From Mycobacterium botniense (lineage in GTDB: Bacteria; Actinomycetota; Actinomycetes; Mycobacteriales; Mycobacteriaceae), in the NCBI RefSeq assembly GCF_010723305.1, contig NZ_BLKW01000004.1, forward strand, positions 2,124,255 through 2,188,254: 64,000 nucleotides of DNA, given 5' to 3'. Of the stretch, positions 49,042 to 58,823 are shown piece after piece (the first letter of the stretch is position 1; each line of letters starts with the position of its first letter). The position numbers were made by a program, and so were the translations under genes. The notes under the pieces were generated by a model. It saw only the letters and a list, made by a program, of their open reading frames with translations. It had not been told where the DNA came from and ran no database searches.

Positions 49042-49880
49042 CATTGCTTCCCTTCGATAGAGTTCTTGACCGACGCGAGCGCGTCGACCGGCGTGAGGTT
49101 TTGGCCTTGCGCGTTTTGGCCGAGCTGAGGCCAGCCTTGACCGTTGGGTCCGCGCAGCTGGTCCCAGACCTCTCGTACCTTTTGCAGCAGCTCTTGCTGC
49201 TCAGCGTCGGTCAACGCCATAAATAGTCCTCCTATACCTAGTAGTGATCTCAGATCATCAACAGAGCCACGAAACGCGTTGGCGTCCACGGACATTCCCG
49301 CAACCAGCGCGGCGTCGGTGAATTGCCAAATGACGGGGGTGGCGCCGCCGTAGCCGGTCCAGCCTTGGCCGTTGTCGCCGCCCGCGTCGGCGTATTCGGC
49401 GCTGGCGTAGTTGCCCTCTTCGTAGTAGGCCGACGACACCAGCCCGACCACACCGGACAGGTCGGGGGAGCCGATCTGCTGCCAATACCAGTGCGGTATA
49501 TAGGACAGCCGCATGTTGACACCCGCCGCGACGAACGCGTTCCACACCGCCCAAAAGTTGGTGATGTCACCGGAGTTGGCTTCGAAGTCCAGCATGCACG
49601 GCGCCGCCCCGTTACTCGGGTCGTTGGCCAGATAGGTTTGCGCCTGCTGCGCCGCATCGTTGGTGGTGACATAGTGGTAGCCGACAACCAGGTTTCCGGT
49701 CTGCTGCGCCCAGTCCCATACGGTCGGCCAGTACGGGTCTCGGTAGTAGTTTCCTTCCGATACTTTGTGCTCGATCCACGTGAAACCTTCGGAGATGATC
49801 TCGTTGAGGGCCGAAACGATGGCCGCCGCTGGCTGGCCACCCCAGTTGTTATTGGATAAATCCACTCCGTACAGCGTCAC
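49041..49880 (-). CDS. GH25-type lysozyme (endolysin component)
   Basis: A 279-residue protein. Residues about 1-200 resemble a GH25 muramidase: YGVDLSNNNWG opens the barrel, with FTWIEHKVSEGNYYRDPYW, VVGYHYVTTNDAAQQAQTYL and PCMLDFEANSGD (catalytic Asp/Glu pair DFE). The C-terminal ~70 residues (LTDAEQQELLQKVREVWDQL) form a helical domain seen at the ends of phage tail and lysis proteins. It would cleave the MurNAc-GlcNAc backbone. There is no signal peptide, so the holin would release it. Confidence 0.8.
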   Translation of the reverse strand: MTLYGVDLSNNNWGGQPAAAIVSALNEIISEGFTWIEHKVSEGNYYRDPYWPTVWDWAQQTGNLVVGYHYVTTNDAAQQAQTYLANDPSNGAAPCMLDFEANSGDITNFWAVWNAFVAAGVNMRLSYIPHWYWQQIGSPDLSGVVGLVSSAYYEEGNYASAEYADAGGDNGQGWTGYGGATPVIWQFTDAALVAGMSVDANAFRGSVDDLRSLLGIGGLFMALTDAEQQELLQKVREVWDQLRGPNGQGWPQLGQNAQGQNLTPVDALASVKNSIEGKQ

Positions 49881-49893
49881 CTGTTTTTCCTCC

Positions 49894-50316
49894 TTAGACG
49901 TATCTGCGTGCGTTGTGGAACGGGCCGCCTTGGACTATCGGCACTTCTTCTACTGGCACCCCGTAGGTGGCGGCTTGGATGATGTTGCCGTCGCCGCTGT
50001 AGATCGCGGTGTGGGAGGCGTCGGGGTAGAAGGTGACCACGTCGCCGGGCTGCAGGTCGGGGCGGTCGACCGGCTGGCCGCCGACCGCGAGCGCCTGACT
50101 CGAATGCGGCAGCGTGATGCCGACTTGCGCGTACGCCCACACGACCAGCCCGGAGCAGTCGAACGCATCCGGACCCGCCGCGCCCCACTGGTAGGGTCTG
50201 CCGATCGCGGTACGGGCCACCGCCACAACAGTGGCAGCGTCAGCCTTCGATTGCGGGGACATCGCGCTGAGCAACAACAGATGCGCGGCGAGCACGGTCG
50301 CGCCAGTTCGGATCAC
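49894..50316 (-). CDS. NlpC/P60 peptidase with N-terminal signal-like segment
   Basis: A 140-residue protein. NlpC/P60 catalytic Cys in DAFDCSGLVVWAYAQVG, His in PDASHTAIYSG, and the PYQWGAAGPD approach motif. It should cut peptide stems in peptidoglycan. Residues 1-27 (TGATVLAAHLLLLSAMSP ... ADA) look like a Sec signal, which is unusual for a phage endolysin and could give holin-independent export. ATGA overlap with the gene upstream. Confidence 0.82.
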   Translation of the reverse strand: MIRTGATVLAAHLLLLSAMSPQSKADAATVVAVARTAIGRPYQWGAAGPDAFDCSGLVVWAYAQVGITLPHSSQALAVGGQPVDRPDLQPGDVVTFYPDASHTAIYSGDGNIIQAATYGVPVEEVPIVQGGPFHNARRYV

Positions 50317-51146
50317 GGTCCAGGACGCGGCGCCAGCTCGTCGCTGTCTTTGCGCGGACGCCGTCGCGGCGTCGGGGCTAGCACGGGTCCGGTGTCCAGC
50401 TTGCGAAGATCACTGGACAGCTTGTCGAAGTCGACACCCGCGGGGCTCTTGCCGCCGGTGAACATTTCCTCGGTGAGCGCGACGACAGCGACGGTGTTGA
50501 AGGCGCTGAAGAACGGCGCGGTGATGGCGCCGTCACCGCCCCATGTGGGCAGCTGCGCGGTGTGGCGGTCGGAGGCGCCCCACACCGGAATGTAATGTCC
50601 GCCTTCGACCCGGTGACGGCCGGGGATGAGATGCCACGCTTGCCCGGATTCGAACTGCGCTTCCGCGTAGTCGGGAACCAGGATTCCCACACCCACCACT
50701 TCAAACAGGCTCAACGCGATCAGCATTTCGTCCCAGTCCCCCGGTGTCAGCCCGGCGTAGGCGACGATCTTGTGCCGGTTGCCGTCCGCGTCCACGATGC
50801 CAGTGTTCTGCCGGAATTCGTAGAGTTCGTGGACGTCGGTGCCTTGGTCGCTGCCGGGATCGGCGGGGTTGTATCCGGTGATCTCCGAGTAGTTCTGCAC
50901 CGCGGTGTCGTCGGTGAAGTTGACGGTGACGCCGCGCAGCGCGTTCGCCAGGCGGATCTCCTCGATGCTGCCCGCGATTGCGCAGTCACCGATCCGGTCG
51001 TTGAGGTACATTCGCGGCTTGACCAGACCGGCGTGCCCGAGCGGGAACTTCAGCGAATCAACGCTTGGCAGGTCGCTGGTGTAGTAGTCGCACAGCCGGA
51101 TTCGCGGATGGGTGTGGACGGGCTTCAATCCGAGCTTGTATTTCAC
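50313..51146 (-). CDS. C39/papain-like peptidase candidate (phage)
   Basis: A 277-residue protein of a type frequent in actinobacteriophages and their prophages. A candidate Cys lies in LNDRIGDCAIAGSIEE (about residue 55) and His in VEGGHYIPVWGASD (about residue 185), the order and spacing of C39/papain-like peptidases. The C-terminus (PTPRRRPRKDSDELAPRP) is basic and probably disordered. No wall-binding domain is evident. A structural role cannot be excluded. Confidence 0.6.
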   Translation of the reverse strand: MKYKLGLKPVHTHPRIRLCDYYTSDLPSVDSLKFPLGHAGLVKPRMYLNDRIGDCAIAGSIEEIRLANALRGVTVNFTDDTAVQNYSEITGYNPADPGSDQGTDVHELYEFRQNTGIVDADGNRHKIVAYAGLTPGDWDEMLIALSLFEVVGVGILVPDYAEAQFESGQAWHLIPGRHRVEGGHYIPVWGASDRHTAQLPTWGGDGAITAPFFSAFNTVAVVALTEEMFTGGKSPAGVDFDKLSSDLRKLDTGPVLAPTPRRRPRKDSDELAPRPGP

Positions 51147-51155
51147 GGCGGTCTC

Positions 51156-51413
51156 CTATGCTTGCTCGAGTGCTTCGCCGAGCTCGGCGAGCGCTTTGTT
51201 GTGGCGGTTGTGGGCCAGGACGTGCCCGGCGGCGACGATGGCGGCGATCGGCCACTCGATCAGCTCGAGCGCTGCCAGCGCAGCCACACCGCCGTAGTAG
51301 GCCAGCTGGTCGAGCTCCGGCACCGGCACCGTGCCGAACAGCGGAAGCGCAATAGTGGGGCGGTGTTTGGCGGCCACCTGTTTGACCGCGGTTGCTTTCT
51401 TGGGTGCGGGCAT
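51156..51413 (-). CDS. Small phage membrane protein
   Basis: An 85-residue protein from ATG 51413. Basic N-terminus (PAPKKATAVKQVAAKHRP), then a hydrophobic stretch (YYGGVAALAALELIEWPIAAIVAAGHVL) long enough for one or two spans, and a helical tail. It overlaps the PLD-family gene stop by one base. A possible second holin or antiholin. Confidence 0.6.
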   Translation of the reverse strand: MPAPKKATAVKQVAAKHRPTIALPLFGTVPVPELDQLAYYGGVAALAALELIEWPIAAIVAAGHVLAHNRHNKALAELGEALEQA

Positions 51414-51960
51414 CAGGAACCTTTCTGTTTGCCGAGCATGTTGGCGTGGATGGCGTCGATGCGGCCCCGGGCCTCGGCGGCGACGTAGGGGTCGGCGGTG
51501 ACGCTCATTTCGTTGTCCTGCAAGCGTTCGCCCGCGTCGCTCCAGTTGGTTGAGCCCTGAACCACCCAAAGGTTGTCGACCACAACCATTTTCATGTGCA
51601 TGATGCGGCCGTGTTCGCTTCGTCCGATAGCGATCGACGACGCCGGATAGTCCTGCTGGGCGAGCAGCTGGCGTTCGTGGACGCCGCCGGCCTGCGAGCT
51701 GTCCAGGGTGAGCTGCACGTAGCAGTGCTCTTGAACGAGCTTGCTGCGCAGTATTTCTGCGAGCTGCGGGTCGTCAAATCCGTACATGGCGACAACCAGG
51801 AGTGCTGGGCGCTGTTGAGCAGATAGCACAATGCGCCGTGCACGTCGTCGACCGGGGCGTAGAGGGTGCGCCGGTGCTCGGGATAGCCGGGCGGCAGCGG
51901 TTGGGTGCGGTATTTGTCGAGCACCGACAGGCTGTAGAGAGGGTGAGCGCGGGTGCTCAT
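51413..51960 (-). pseudogene. Phospholipase D/Nuc-family protein, frameshifted
   Basis: A roughly 182-residue single-HKD PLD protein in two frames. ATG 51960 opens [20 protein letters not shown] and reads into [10 protein letters not shown]; the rest ([20 protein letters not shown] to NMLGKQKGS) is in the next frame, joined if one C is added near 51799. The HKD motif is [21 protein letters not shown]. Single-HKD proteins of this sort are nucleases or phospholipases acting as dimers. It lies in the lysis region, where lipid or DNA breakdown would fit. Confidence 0.75.
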
Positions 51961-52076
51961 TTGTTGTCCTTGTGGCCGTGATGGATGGCGTGGCCGACGT
52001 ATTCGAGGATGGCGCCGATGGCAGCTGAGGCGAGGCCGCCGGTCGCGAAGGCGGTCAGCCAGCCGGTTGCGCTCAT
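51957..52076 (-). CDS. 39-residue membrane protein
   Basis: ATG 52076 encodes [20 protein letters not shown] and a continuing hydrophobic helix ([11 protein letters not shown]), with a His/Lys tail (HHGHKDNK). The stop overlaps the PLD ATG by ATGA, consistent with translation coupling. Probably a small holin-like or regulatory membrane peptide. Confidence 0.55.
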   Translation of the reverse strand: MSATGWLTAFATGGLASAAIGAILEYVGHAIHHGHKDNK

Positions 52077-52077
52077 G

Positions 52078-52506
52078 TCAGGCGGGTGTGATGACGCCGA
52101 TGCCGTCTGCCGACCAGTTCACCGCGAACACGCCGTTGGACGGGGACTGCACCCCGCCGAAGTCGACCCAGCCGATCAGCGGATCGGTTGCGGCTGAGCC
52201 GGTTTTGGCGTCGTAGAGCACTGCCTTGTACGCGGAGAATGTGGCGTTGGACCATTGCGCGTTGGCGCCGGTGAAATCCCAACCTGCTGGGGTGATTACG
52301 ATCGACCCGATCACCACACCCCCGGCGGTGTAGCCGGGGCCGCTGATCTCATACGCCTGCGGCGTCGACCAGAACTGGTCGGCGGCTTGGTTGGGTGTGT
52401 AGCCGGAGCCGACGAGCGCCAGCTTGAGTGTGTCCGATGTCAGGTTGATCTTTCCCTGCGCCAGCGCAGTGAAGAAGCTGTTGTAGAAGTGAGCGGTTAC
52501 GGCCAT
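52078..52506 (-). CDS. Minor tail-associated phage protein
   Basis: A 142-residue protein (FYNSFFTALAQGKINLTSDTLK; VGSGYTPNQAADQFW; AYKAVLYDAKTGSAATDPLI) of the type encoded just after tail-fibre genes in actinobacteriophages. Beta-rich, without membrane segments. The last part (GVFAVNWSADGIGVI) suggests a trimeric or jelly-roll fold. It follows the glycine-rich tail gene by 71 bases. Confidence 0.6.
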   Translation of the reverse strand: MAVTAHFYNSFFTALAQGKINLTSDTLKLALVGSGYTPNQAADQFWSTPQAYEISGPGYTAGGVVIGSIVITPAGWDFTGANAQWSNATFSAYKAVLYDAKTGSAATDPLIGWVDFGGVQSPSNGVFAVNWSADGIGVITPA

Positions 52507-52577
52507 GCTGATGAAGCCGCCTTTCTGCGGACGTGTTGTGCGGGAGGGGTTTTCGTTTGAGAGCCGCTGTCAGCGGG

Positions 52578-53645
52578 CTAGTTCCATTCGATGAGCGTGT
52601 AGCCGCCGCCGCCGGAGCCACCGGCGTACCCATTGAGGCCGATGGCGCCGCCACCGCCGCCGCCACCGCCGCCGCCGTACAGGCCGCCGTTACCGCCGGT
52701 GCCGTTGCAGCCGCCGCCGCCGCCTGCGCCTCCGTTACCGGCGGCCGCGTTGGCTGGTGTCGCGCCGCTGCTACTGCTGCCCGAACCGCCGGTCACGGTA
52801 TTCGAGCTGCCGCCACTGCCGCCAGCGCCAGCGCCCAAGAAGCCCTCGCCGCCACCGCCACCACCGCAGCCGACGTTGTTGGTGGTGTCGCTGGTTCCGG
52901 CGTCTCCGTAAGAGGTGCTGCCCCAGCCGCCGGCGGTTCCGGTGTGTGTGGTCGCAGAAACCCCGGTCGCCGACGATGTGCCGCCAGCGCCGGGAGTGCC
53001 GCCGGTTGAGCCGCCCTGGCCGCCCCCGGCCGACAGCGCGACGCCGCCCGAGGTGAACGTCGACGCGGTGCCGTTGCCACCTGACGACGCCCCTCCGGCA
53101 CCCACTCCGACCGAGTACGTGGAGCCCAGGGAAGCGACAGGGATCCATACCCGATCGATACGGCCGCCGCCACCACCGCCACCGCCGCCGCCGGACAGGC
53201 CGCCGTTACCGCCTGCACCGCCGCCGCCGATCAGCGTCACGTAGCAGCCTTTGGTGCCGGCCGGGACGGGCTGGTTGGTGCGCGCAGTGTTGGTCTCGTT
53301 GAACGGCGTGGACGACGAGACGGTCGCGGTGGGCGCCGGCATGGAGGCGGCCGCGGCCATCGCGGGTGGTGTGATCGTGCCGCTCGTTGAGAGGGCCGGC
53401 GCAGGCATGGTTGCGGTGGCGGCCATCGCCGGGGCCGGCACGATGACCCCCACCGTGGGTGCGGGCATCGTTGCGACGGCCTGCATTCCGGGAACCACCA
53501 TCATGATGGAGTCCTGAATGCTGGGCGCGGGCATCTTCGCGATCGCCGACATGGCCGGGACGGTGACTGCTGCGTCGATCACCGGCCACCAGCCCGTCGA
53601 CGAGGGCGGTGCAGACCAAACACTGTCCCCGAACGGCAGCGTCAT
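52578..53645 (-). CDS. Glycine-rich minor tail protein
   Basis: A 355-residue protein. The N-terminal ~120 residues contain about five repeats of a MPAP-centred unit (VPAMSAIAKMPAP; VPGMQAVATMPAP; APAMAATATMPAP; PPAMAAAASMPAP). The rest is glycine/serine/alanine-rich with GGGGG runs, superficially like PE_PGRS, and ends GGGGYTLIEWN, a closing motif of phage glycine-rich tail tips. It probably forms the tail tip or receptor-contact region. ATGA overlap with the gene upstream. Confidence 0.75.
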   Translation of the reverse strand: MTLPFGDSVWSAPPSSTGWWPVIDAAVTVPAMSAIAKMPAPSIQDSIMMVVPGMQAVATMPAPTVGVIVPAPAMAATATMPAPALSTSGTITPPAMAAAASMPAPTATVSSSTPFNETNTARTNQPVPAGTKGCYVTLIGGGGAGGNGGLSGGGGGGGGGGRIDRVWIPVASLGSTYSVGVGAGGASSGGNGTASTFTSGGVALSAGGGQGGSTGGTPGAGGTSSATGVSATTHTGTAGGWGSTSYGDAGTSDTTNNVGCGGGGGGEGFLGAGAGGSGGSSNTVTGGSGSSSSGATPANAAAGNGGAGGGGGCNGTGGNGGLYGGGGGGGGGGAIGLNGYAGGSGGGGYTLIEWN

Positions 53646-56010
53646 GACTGGTACGCCCTAATCCATGCTTGGCCATCAGCGCCCGCGCCGCCGAACAAAT
53701 ACGGCGCCGCACCGCCGCCACCACCCCGGGCGCGCTGCCGGCGAAGCTGTCGAACACCGTGCCCCCGCCGTAATAGATGACGCCGTTGTAGGTTTCGTTT
53801 CCGGGTGAGGCGCCGAATTGACTGGTTGGGAGGAAGCCCGATCCCCCTGCGCCGCCGGGACAGGTCAGTGTGTGCTGGGTGCCCCCAGGGTCGGTCCACT
53901 GGAATGTGGTCGCGGTGCCTGGAAGTCCGGCGGTGAAGTATTGAATCTGCTGCGGCCCACCGGCACCCACGGTGACGGTGATCGTGCCGCCGGGCGCAAT
54001 ATCGGTTCCGACAACCAGGGTTCCCACGTTCCAGCTGCCGGCCGAACCGCCCTGCCCTCCGATGAAGACTTCCGCGCCCTGGCCGGCGCCGCCGCCGCCG
54101 ACGCCGACAAGGTCGAGCTTGTTGCCCGCAACCATCCAAGGCGGCAGCGTGAAGGTGTATTGGCCGGCCGCGGCGTAGGTGCTCGTTACGGGTGGCTGGT
54201 AGTTCGGCGGTACGTTGCTCACCCCGAGCCCGACGTATGGGGTGTTGCCGGTGTAGGTGATGCCGCTCGATAGCGCGGTGGGCCCGCTGGATCCGGTGTT
54301 GCGGGTGAAGCCGGTCTGTTTCGTGTTCGCGCTCGGGTGGTCGGTTTGCCAAGATTGGCCCAGCCCGGCGATGTACACGGTGCCGGAGCCGACGACCTGG
54401 TATTCGACCAGGATGACATCGCCTGGGTTGACCGGGATTTCGTCTGCGTAGGGGAAGGTGTAGACGTTCCACTGCCCGGTCGTCGACAGGTTGGTGTGCA
54501 GGTCGCCGGAGCTGAACAGCGGCGTGATGTTGCCGGAGCTGTCCATCTTGGCGAAGTTCAGGTAGAACGCTGTGACGGTGCCGGAGTAGTAGCCCCACCA
54601 CTGGTGAAAGCCGAGGGTTTTCGCCTGGCTGGCGCGCAGAAAGCCGCCGGCCGACGCGGATTGGGTCGCCGTCACCGTCGAGGGAGCCGAACCGGAGCCC
54701 AGCGATTGCAGGCTCATGTTGGACTCGACGGTTTCCTCAAGGCCGGCCGAGACCGCCCGGTTGTCCTGAATGCCGAGCGTGTTGGTGGCGTTCTGCGCCA
54801 ACGTCATCGCGTTGACGGTGACGTGCGCGGCGCTCTGCACCGCCTGCGTCACCGTCGACAGCGGGTTGCCGCTGCTCGACACCCCCGACAGATTGAGCGC
54901 GTTCGCCAGTGTGGTGGCGAGGTTGTCCCACATGTTTTGGATCGTCGAGCCGATGTCTTCGATGCCCTGAATCCCCTGGATGGCGGACGCGGGAACGCCG
55001 GACAGCAGACTCGAGGGGATCGTGTTGACCTTCTTCACCGAGCCGTCGTCGAACCACACCTGCCCCGCAGTCGCAATCGCGTCCACCAGGGGGCGCAGAA
55101 AGACCGTGTCAACGCTGCCGTCAATCGGGACGGTGAAGGTTTGCGAAAGCTGCTGCCACACCGACTGGCTCGCTGGCGGGTTGGTGAACTCGGCCAGCAC
55201 GACCGATGACACGCGTTGCGGCACCTGCATACCGGCGAACTTGTACTGCAGCACCTCCAGCCGGATTGGGTTGGTTCCGGTGTAGACGAGACCGGCCCAC
55301 TTCGCCCAGATCGACATGGCGAGCTGCTCGCCGGGCGTGACCGGGATCGGGTTGCCGACATCGGAGTAGAGGTATGCGCCGTCGGGTTGGATCAGCAGCG
55401 AACCGGGGTTGGTGCGCCCGGTGGTGCCGTCCCAGGTGATCTGCGGGGCGCGCGCCGACACCGACGCCGCGGTGTCGAAGCCGGGCGCCCACAGCAGTTC
55501 GGGGTTGATGTCGACGATGTGCGCGCCCGCGAGCACAACACCGGTTGCGGGGCGCAGCTGGCCGGCGATGTTCAATCCGGGGATGGCCTGCAGCGCGTTA
55601 GCGAAGTCCCCGAACGGGTTTCCGGTCAACAAGCCTTGCAGCGAGTTGACCAGCTGGTTGATCGCGTCTTTGCCTTGCGACAGGATCTGCGACACCGGGT
55701 TGTTGGTGCCGGAGCCGCCGAACAACTGGACCACGTTGTCGATGGCCTGCTGCACATCGGTTGCGGCGTCGTTGATGTCGGACTGCAAGGTGTTCGACCA
55801 CGACGACAGCTGCGCGAGCACACCGCTGAGGTTTTGGCCGGTGACCACGCCGATCAACGCTTGGACAACCCAGCGCAGGAATCCCTCTATGAGCTGCTGG
55901 CCGATCGCCTCAATCTGCTGCGGGGTGAACGGCGCAACATTCAGCGAGCTGCCTGGCGGGTAGTGTACGGACGGGTCCGGTGTCGTCCAATTCGGCGCTG
56001 GACTGGTCAT
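53642..56010 (-). pseudogene. Large minor tail protein, frameshifted near its end
   Basis: A roughly 789-residue protein from ATG 56010. Helical N-terminus (QQIEAIGQQLIEGFLRWVVQ), then a carbohydrate-binding-like beta domain (SLLIQPDGAYLYSDVGNPIP; IWAKWAG) and a C-terminal glycine-rich tip (LDLVGVGGGGAGQGAEVFIG). After SFAGSAPG the frame is lost at a four-C run (53724-53727 on the plus strand); the expected end, GGGGAAPYLFGGAGADGQAW, is in the next frame and stops at 53642. Likely a tail-tip or host-recognition protein. Confidence 0.8.
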
Positions 56011-57104
56011 GACGACAGCGGCGCCCCTACCACGGTGAACACGCAGCGGCCGGTGGAGTATTCGTCAGTTGTCGCCGCTTGCTGCTCGGCGTTCAAATAC
56101 ACGGTGGCGGACGTTCCGGCGCCGACTTGACCGACCGAGCCCCGTTGAGCAAAGCCCCGAACTCGGGGATGATCACAGGCGCCGGGGCGCCGCGCCCAGC
56201 GTGCCGAATCCGCGGCCGATCTCGGCGCCTCCTGTGTGTTTGGTGCGCCGCCTAGCCGGGCCACCAAATCCACCTTCGTGTTCACGGTGCCCGCGACCTC
56301 AACGGAGGCGAACACCAGCGGAAGATACGGCTGGGTCTGGGCAGGTATCGTCAGCGATGACAACGTGCGCACTTGGCCGCCCGAGGTTCCGGTGGTGGGT
56401 ATCCCGGTGACGTTGTAGGCGAACAGGAATGGCAGCGGAGCCGGGTAGAATTTTCCGGTCGCCGAGTTGAACAGCAGCGTCGCGCCGTTGACTAGGGTTC
56501 CCACCAGGTCTTCGGCGCTGGCGATGAGGAAGCTGCCGACGGTGCCCGGTGAACCTTGCGGCAGCCCGAGGTCCAGCGCGTACGCGGACGGGATCCCGGG
56601 GCCACCCGGCGCTGTTTCGCGCAGGTCGGCGGTAGCGCTGCTGCCCGCGGCTAGCGTGTTGACGTTGCCGATGGCCAACTGTGGTGGGGGACCGGGCTGG
56701 CCGGCGGCCAGCGGAGGTATCCCGTTTGCTTGTGCGCCGCCCGGCCCGAACACCATGACAGCGGTTTTCGTCGAACCGGGGTCTATCCCCGCCGGCCACA
56801 GGACCGGCCCGTAATACAGCACCGAACCGGCGGGGTAACCCTCAGGGTTCCAATTCCATTGACCTAGCGGATAATTCGCACCCTGCGCGGTGATGTCATA
56901 GTCAACCAGGATCACAGCCCCGTTCGCCGGCGGTTGCGCGAATGTCAGAGTTGACGGCGGATCCTCGCTGTAGTCAACGCCGTCGTGTTGGCGTTCACCG
57001 TTCACGTAGACCCGAGTGCTGCCAGGGTAGAACGGCTGCGACGTAGTGAAAACGGTGTTGGTTCCGTTAACAGCCCCGGACGGGGCTTCGCCGTAAATAC
57101 TCAC
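56007..57104 (-). CDS. Minor tail protein with locally scrambled frame
   Basis: A 365-residue protein. The N-terminal ~85 residues (SGAVNGTNTVFTTSQPFYPG; VYVNGERQHDGVDYSED) form a beta domain common in phage baseplate/tail proteins. Between residues about 295 and 330 the reading is arginine-rich; three one-base gaps in G/C runs (about 56142, 56186, 56224) would restore a natural stretch (EIGRGFGTLGAAP, PVIIPEFGALLNGGSVGQ). Because there are three, the frame returns and VGAGTSATVYLNAEQQ is read normally. Overlaps the next gene by ATGA. Confidence 0.72.
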   Translation of the reverse strand: MSIYGEAPSGAVNGTNTVFTTSQPFYPGSTRVYVNGERQHDGVDYSEDPPSTLTFAQPPANGAVILVDYDITAQGANYPLGQWNWNPEGYPAGSVLYYGPVLWPAGIDPGSTKTAVMVFGPGGAQANGIPPLAAGQPGPPPQLAIGNVNTLAAGSSATADLRETAPGGPGIPSAYALDLGLPQGSPGTVGSFLIASAEDLVGTLVNGATLLFNSATGKFYPAPLPFLFAYNVTGIPTTGTSGGQVRTLSSLTIPAQTQPYLPLVFASVEVAGTVNTKVDLVARLGGAPNTQEAPRSAADSARWARRPGACDHPRVRGFAQRGSVGQVGAGTSATVYLNAEQQAATTDEYSTGRCVFTVVGAPLSS

Positions 57105-57127
57105 ACCCGCTGCCCTTTTCCTGTTTT

Positions 57128-58823
57128 TTAGCCGTTGGGGGGAGCGCCGAGCGCAAGCATCAACCCCTGCTCAACGTCAACTATTTTGCGTTGGATCAAT
57201 GTCATAGGCGCTTCTTCGCGGCGCCCGTCGCCAACTTGGACATCGATACGGCACCGTATCTCTGCGTTGTCGATGACTTTGATCTCGTCGAGATAATCGG
57301 TGTAGAGGACGCCGCGGCGGATGAGCGACGCCAGTTGGCCGGGGAAAACGTCTTTGAACAGCCGCCACGGCATGCCGTGGTAGAACGTTAACTGCGCCGC
57401 CGGGTATCCGTTGGTGTCCCAACCCGCCGAAATGGCCGCGAACATCGTGTCGATGTCGTATGTGGATTGGGTGGGGAAAAACCGCTCAGGAAACCCGTAC
57501 GGCCCCAGCGCAACTCTGCGGTCGAACCACTCGAAAAGCTCGAACGCCAGAAACGCGTTGTCGAGCAGCCCGTCAAAAATGCTGTTCGAGATGCCGGTGA
57601 TCCCGATGGTCATCATCAGAATGTCCACCAGGTATTCCAGGCTGGCGTTTATGAAATCGTTGAGCCACTTGGGTGACTTGCCGCCCAGAATGACCTGCCA
57701 GCACACCGGATGGTGGTGGGCGACATCCATCGACACTATTCCCGAGTCGTCAGCGTCAGCGTTGAACACCACCCACGGTGGAACGAAATTCACCCCGAGC
57801 GTGGGCGCGATAACGATGTCGGAACCCGGTGGCACGTACTCGTTGTCGGGGTTCAGGAAGGGGTTGAGAACGCCGCCCAGCAGCGAGCCTTCGAGGTCCA
57901 CCAAATCCTGGACAGCGCCGTCCACCACAGTGCCCGTCGGACCCGTAACTCCAAGGTAGTTGCGCAAGTTGAAGCACAGGGTGGGCGCCTGTAAATCCCA
58001 CAGCAGTCCTTCGGGTTGCGGCTCGCCGGGCATCCACAAATCCATGCTGGGATAGATACCGTTGTCGGCGAGCTGTTGTCGCATCAGCTGCCACAGCGTG
58101 TCCATGCGACCGTTGACCTCGATCCATGGCGATGTGTCTGTCAGCGGGTCGGTGGGTATCACGCACACCGGAGTGGTGACCATTTGCATGAACTCGCTGA
58201 GGGAGATGCTGTTTTGCATGAGGATGGTGCCGAACCAGGTGCGCCAATCTAAGTCGAGGGAGCCGAGCGTGTTGAACAGCTCCCAGAGGCCGAGTTGCAG
58301 CCGCATACAGTTCTCGGCCACCAGCGTTTTGAACACTGTGATCGCCGGTCCGATGAGGACCGCTTCGGATGGCTGCACTTCGATAGGCAGGAATGGCTGT
58401 GGCCATGCGACAATCCGGTCCAGCATCGTTAAGTCGCCGACCAGTTCGCACTCTACGGTCTCGGCGCCGTCGGGGTTGATTTTGTCGTGCGCGACGTCGA
58501 TGCGCCCGACCAGCGGCCGGCTCCCCTTCGAAATCGATCACCACGGGAACGACCGTTGTCTGACAAGTGATCGCAAGCTCGGCCAGCGGGTCTTGTCCTT
58601 TGAGCGTCAATGTGCCGTCGGGCAGTTTCAGACGCGGGAAGGTGCAGGTGACTTCGATGTAGTCGCCGCACTGGTATTCGGTGCGGTAATAGTTGTCGAA
58701 CAGCCGCACATCCATGTTGATCGGCACGGATTCGTGCGGCCGGGCCAATTGCAGCGCACTCGACATCGCCGCGACGGGATCGGGCCCGGTCAGCGTAACC
58801 TGTTGCTGGTCAAGGCTGCTCAT
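57128..58823 (-). pseudogene. Minor tail protein (Gp37/Siphovirus ReqiPepy6-like), frameshifted
   Basis: A roughly 565-residue tail protein in two frames. ATG 58823 opens MSSLDQQQVTLTGPDPVAAM and reads through VRLFDNYYRTEYQCGDYIEV to VIDFEGEP; the second frame resumes with RPLVGRIDVAHDKINPDGAE and continues through LDRIVAWPQPFLPIEVQPSE to ALGAPPNG at 57128. The shift is at the four-C run 58523-58526 (plus strand). The family resembles the Gp37-type tail protein of actinophages that follows the distal tail protein; the family name is a tentative call. Confidence 0.72.

Noticed and set aside
53206..53641. Extension of the large tail protein into the glycine-rich gene
   Set aside because: Arg-rich reading after an indel at 53725; the true C-terminus is in the next frame and stops at 53642.
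52578..53645. PE_PGRS gene
   Set aside because: Glycine-rich but lacks a PE domain; ends with the phage tail-tip motif and sits among tail genes.
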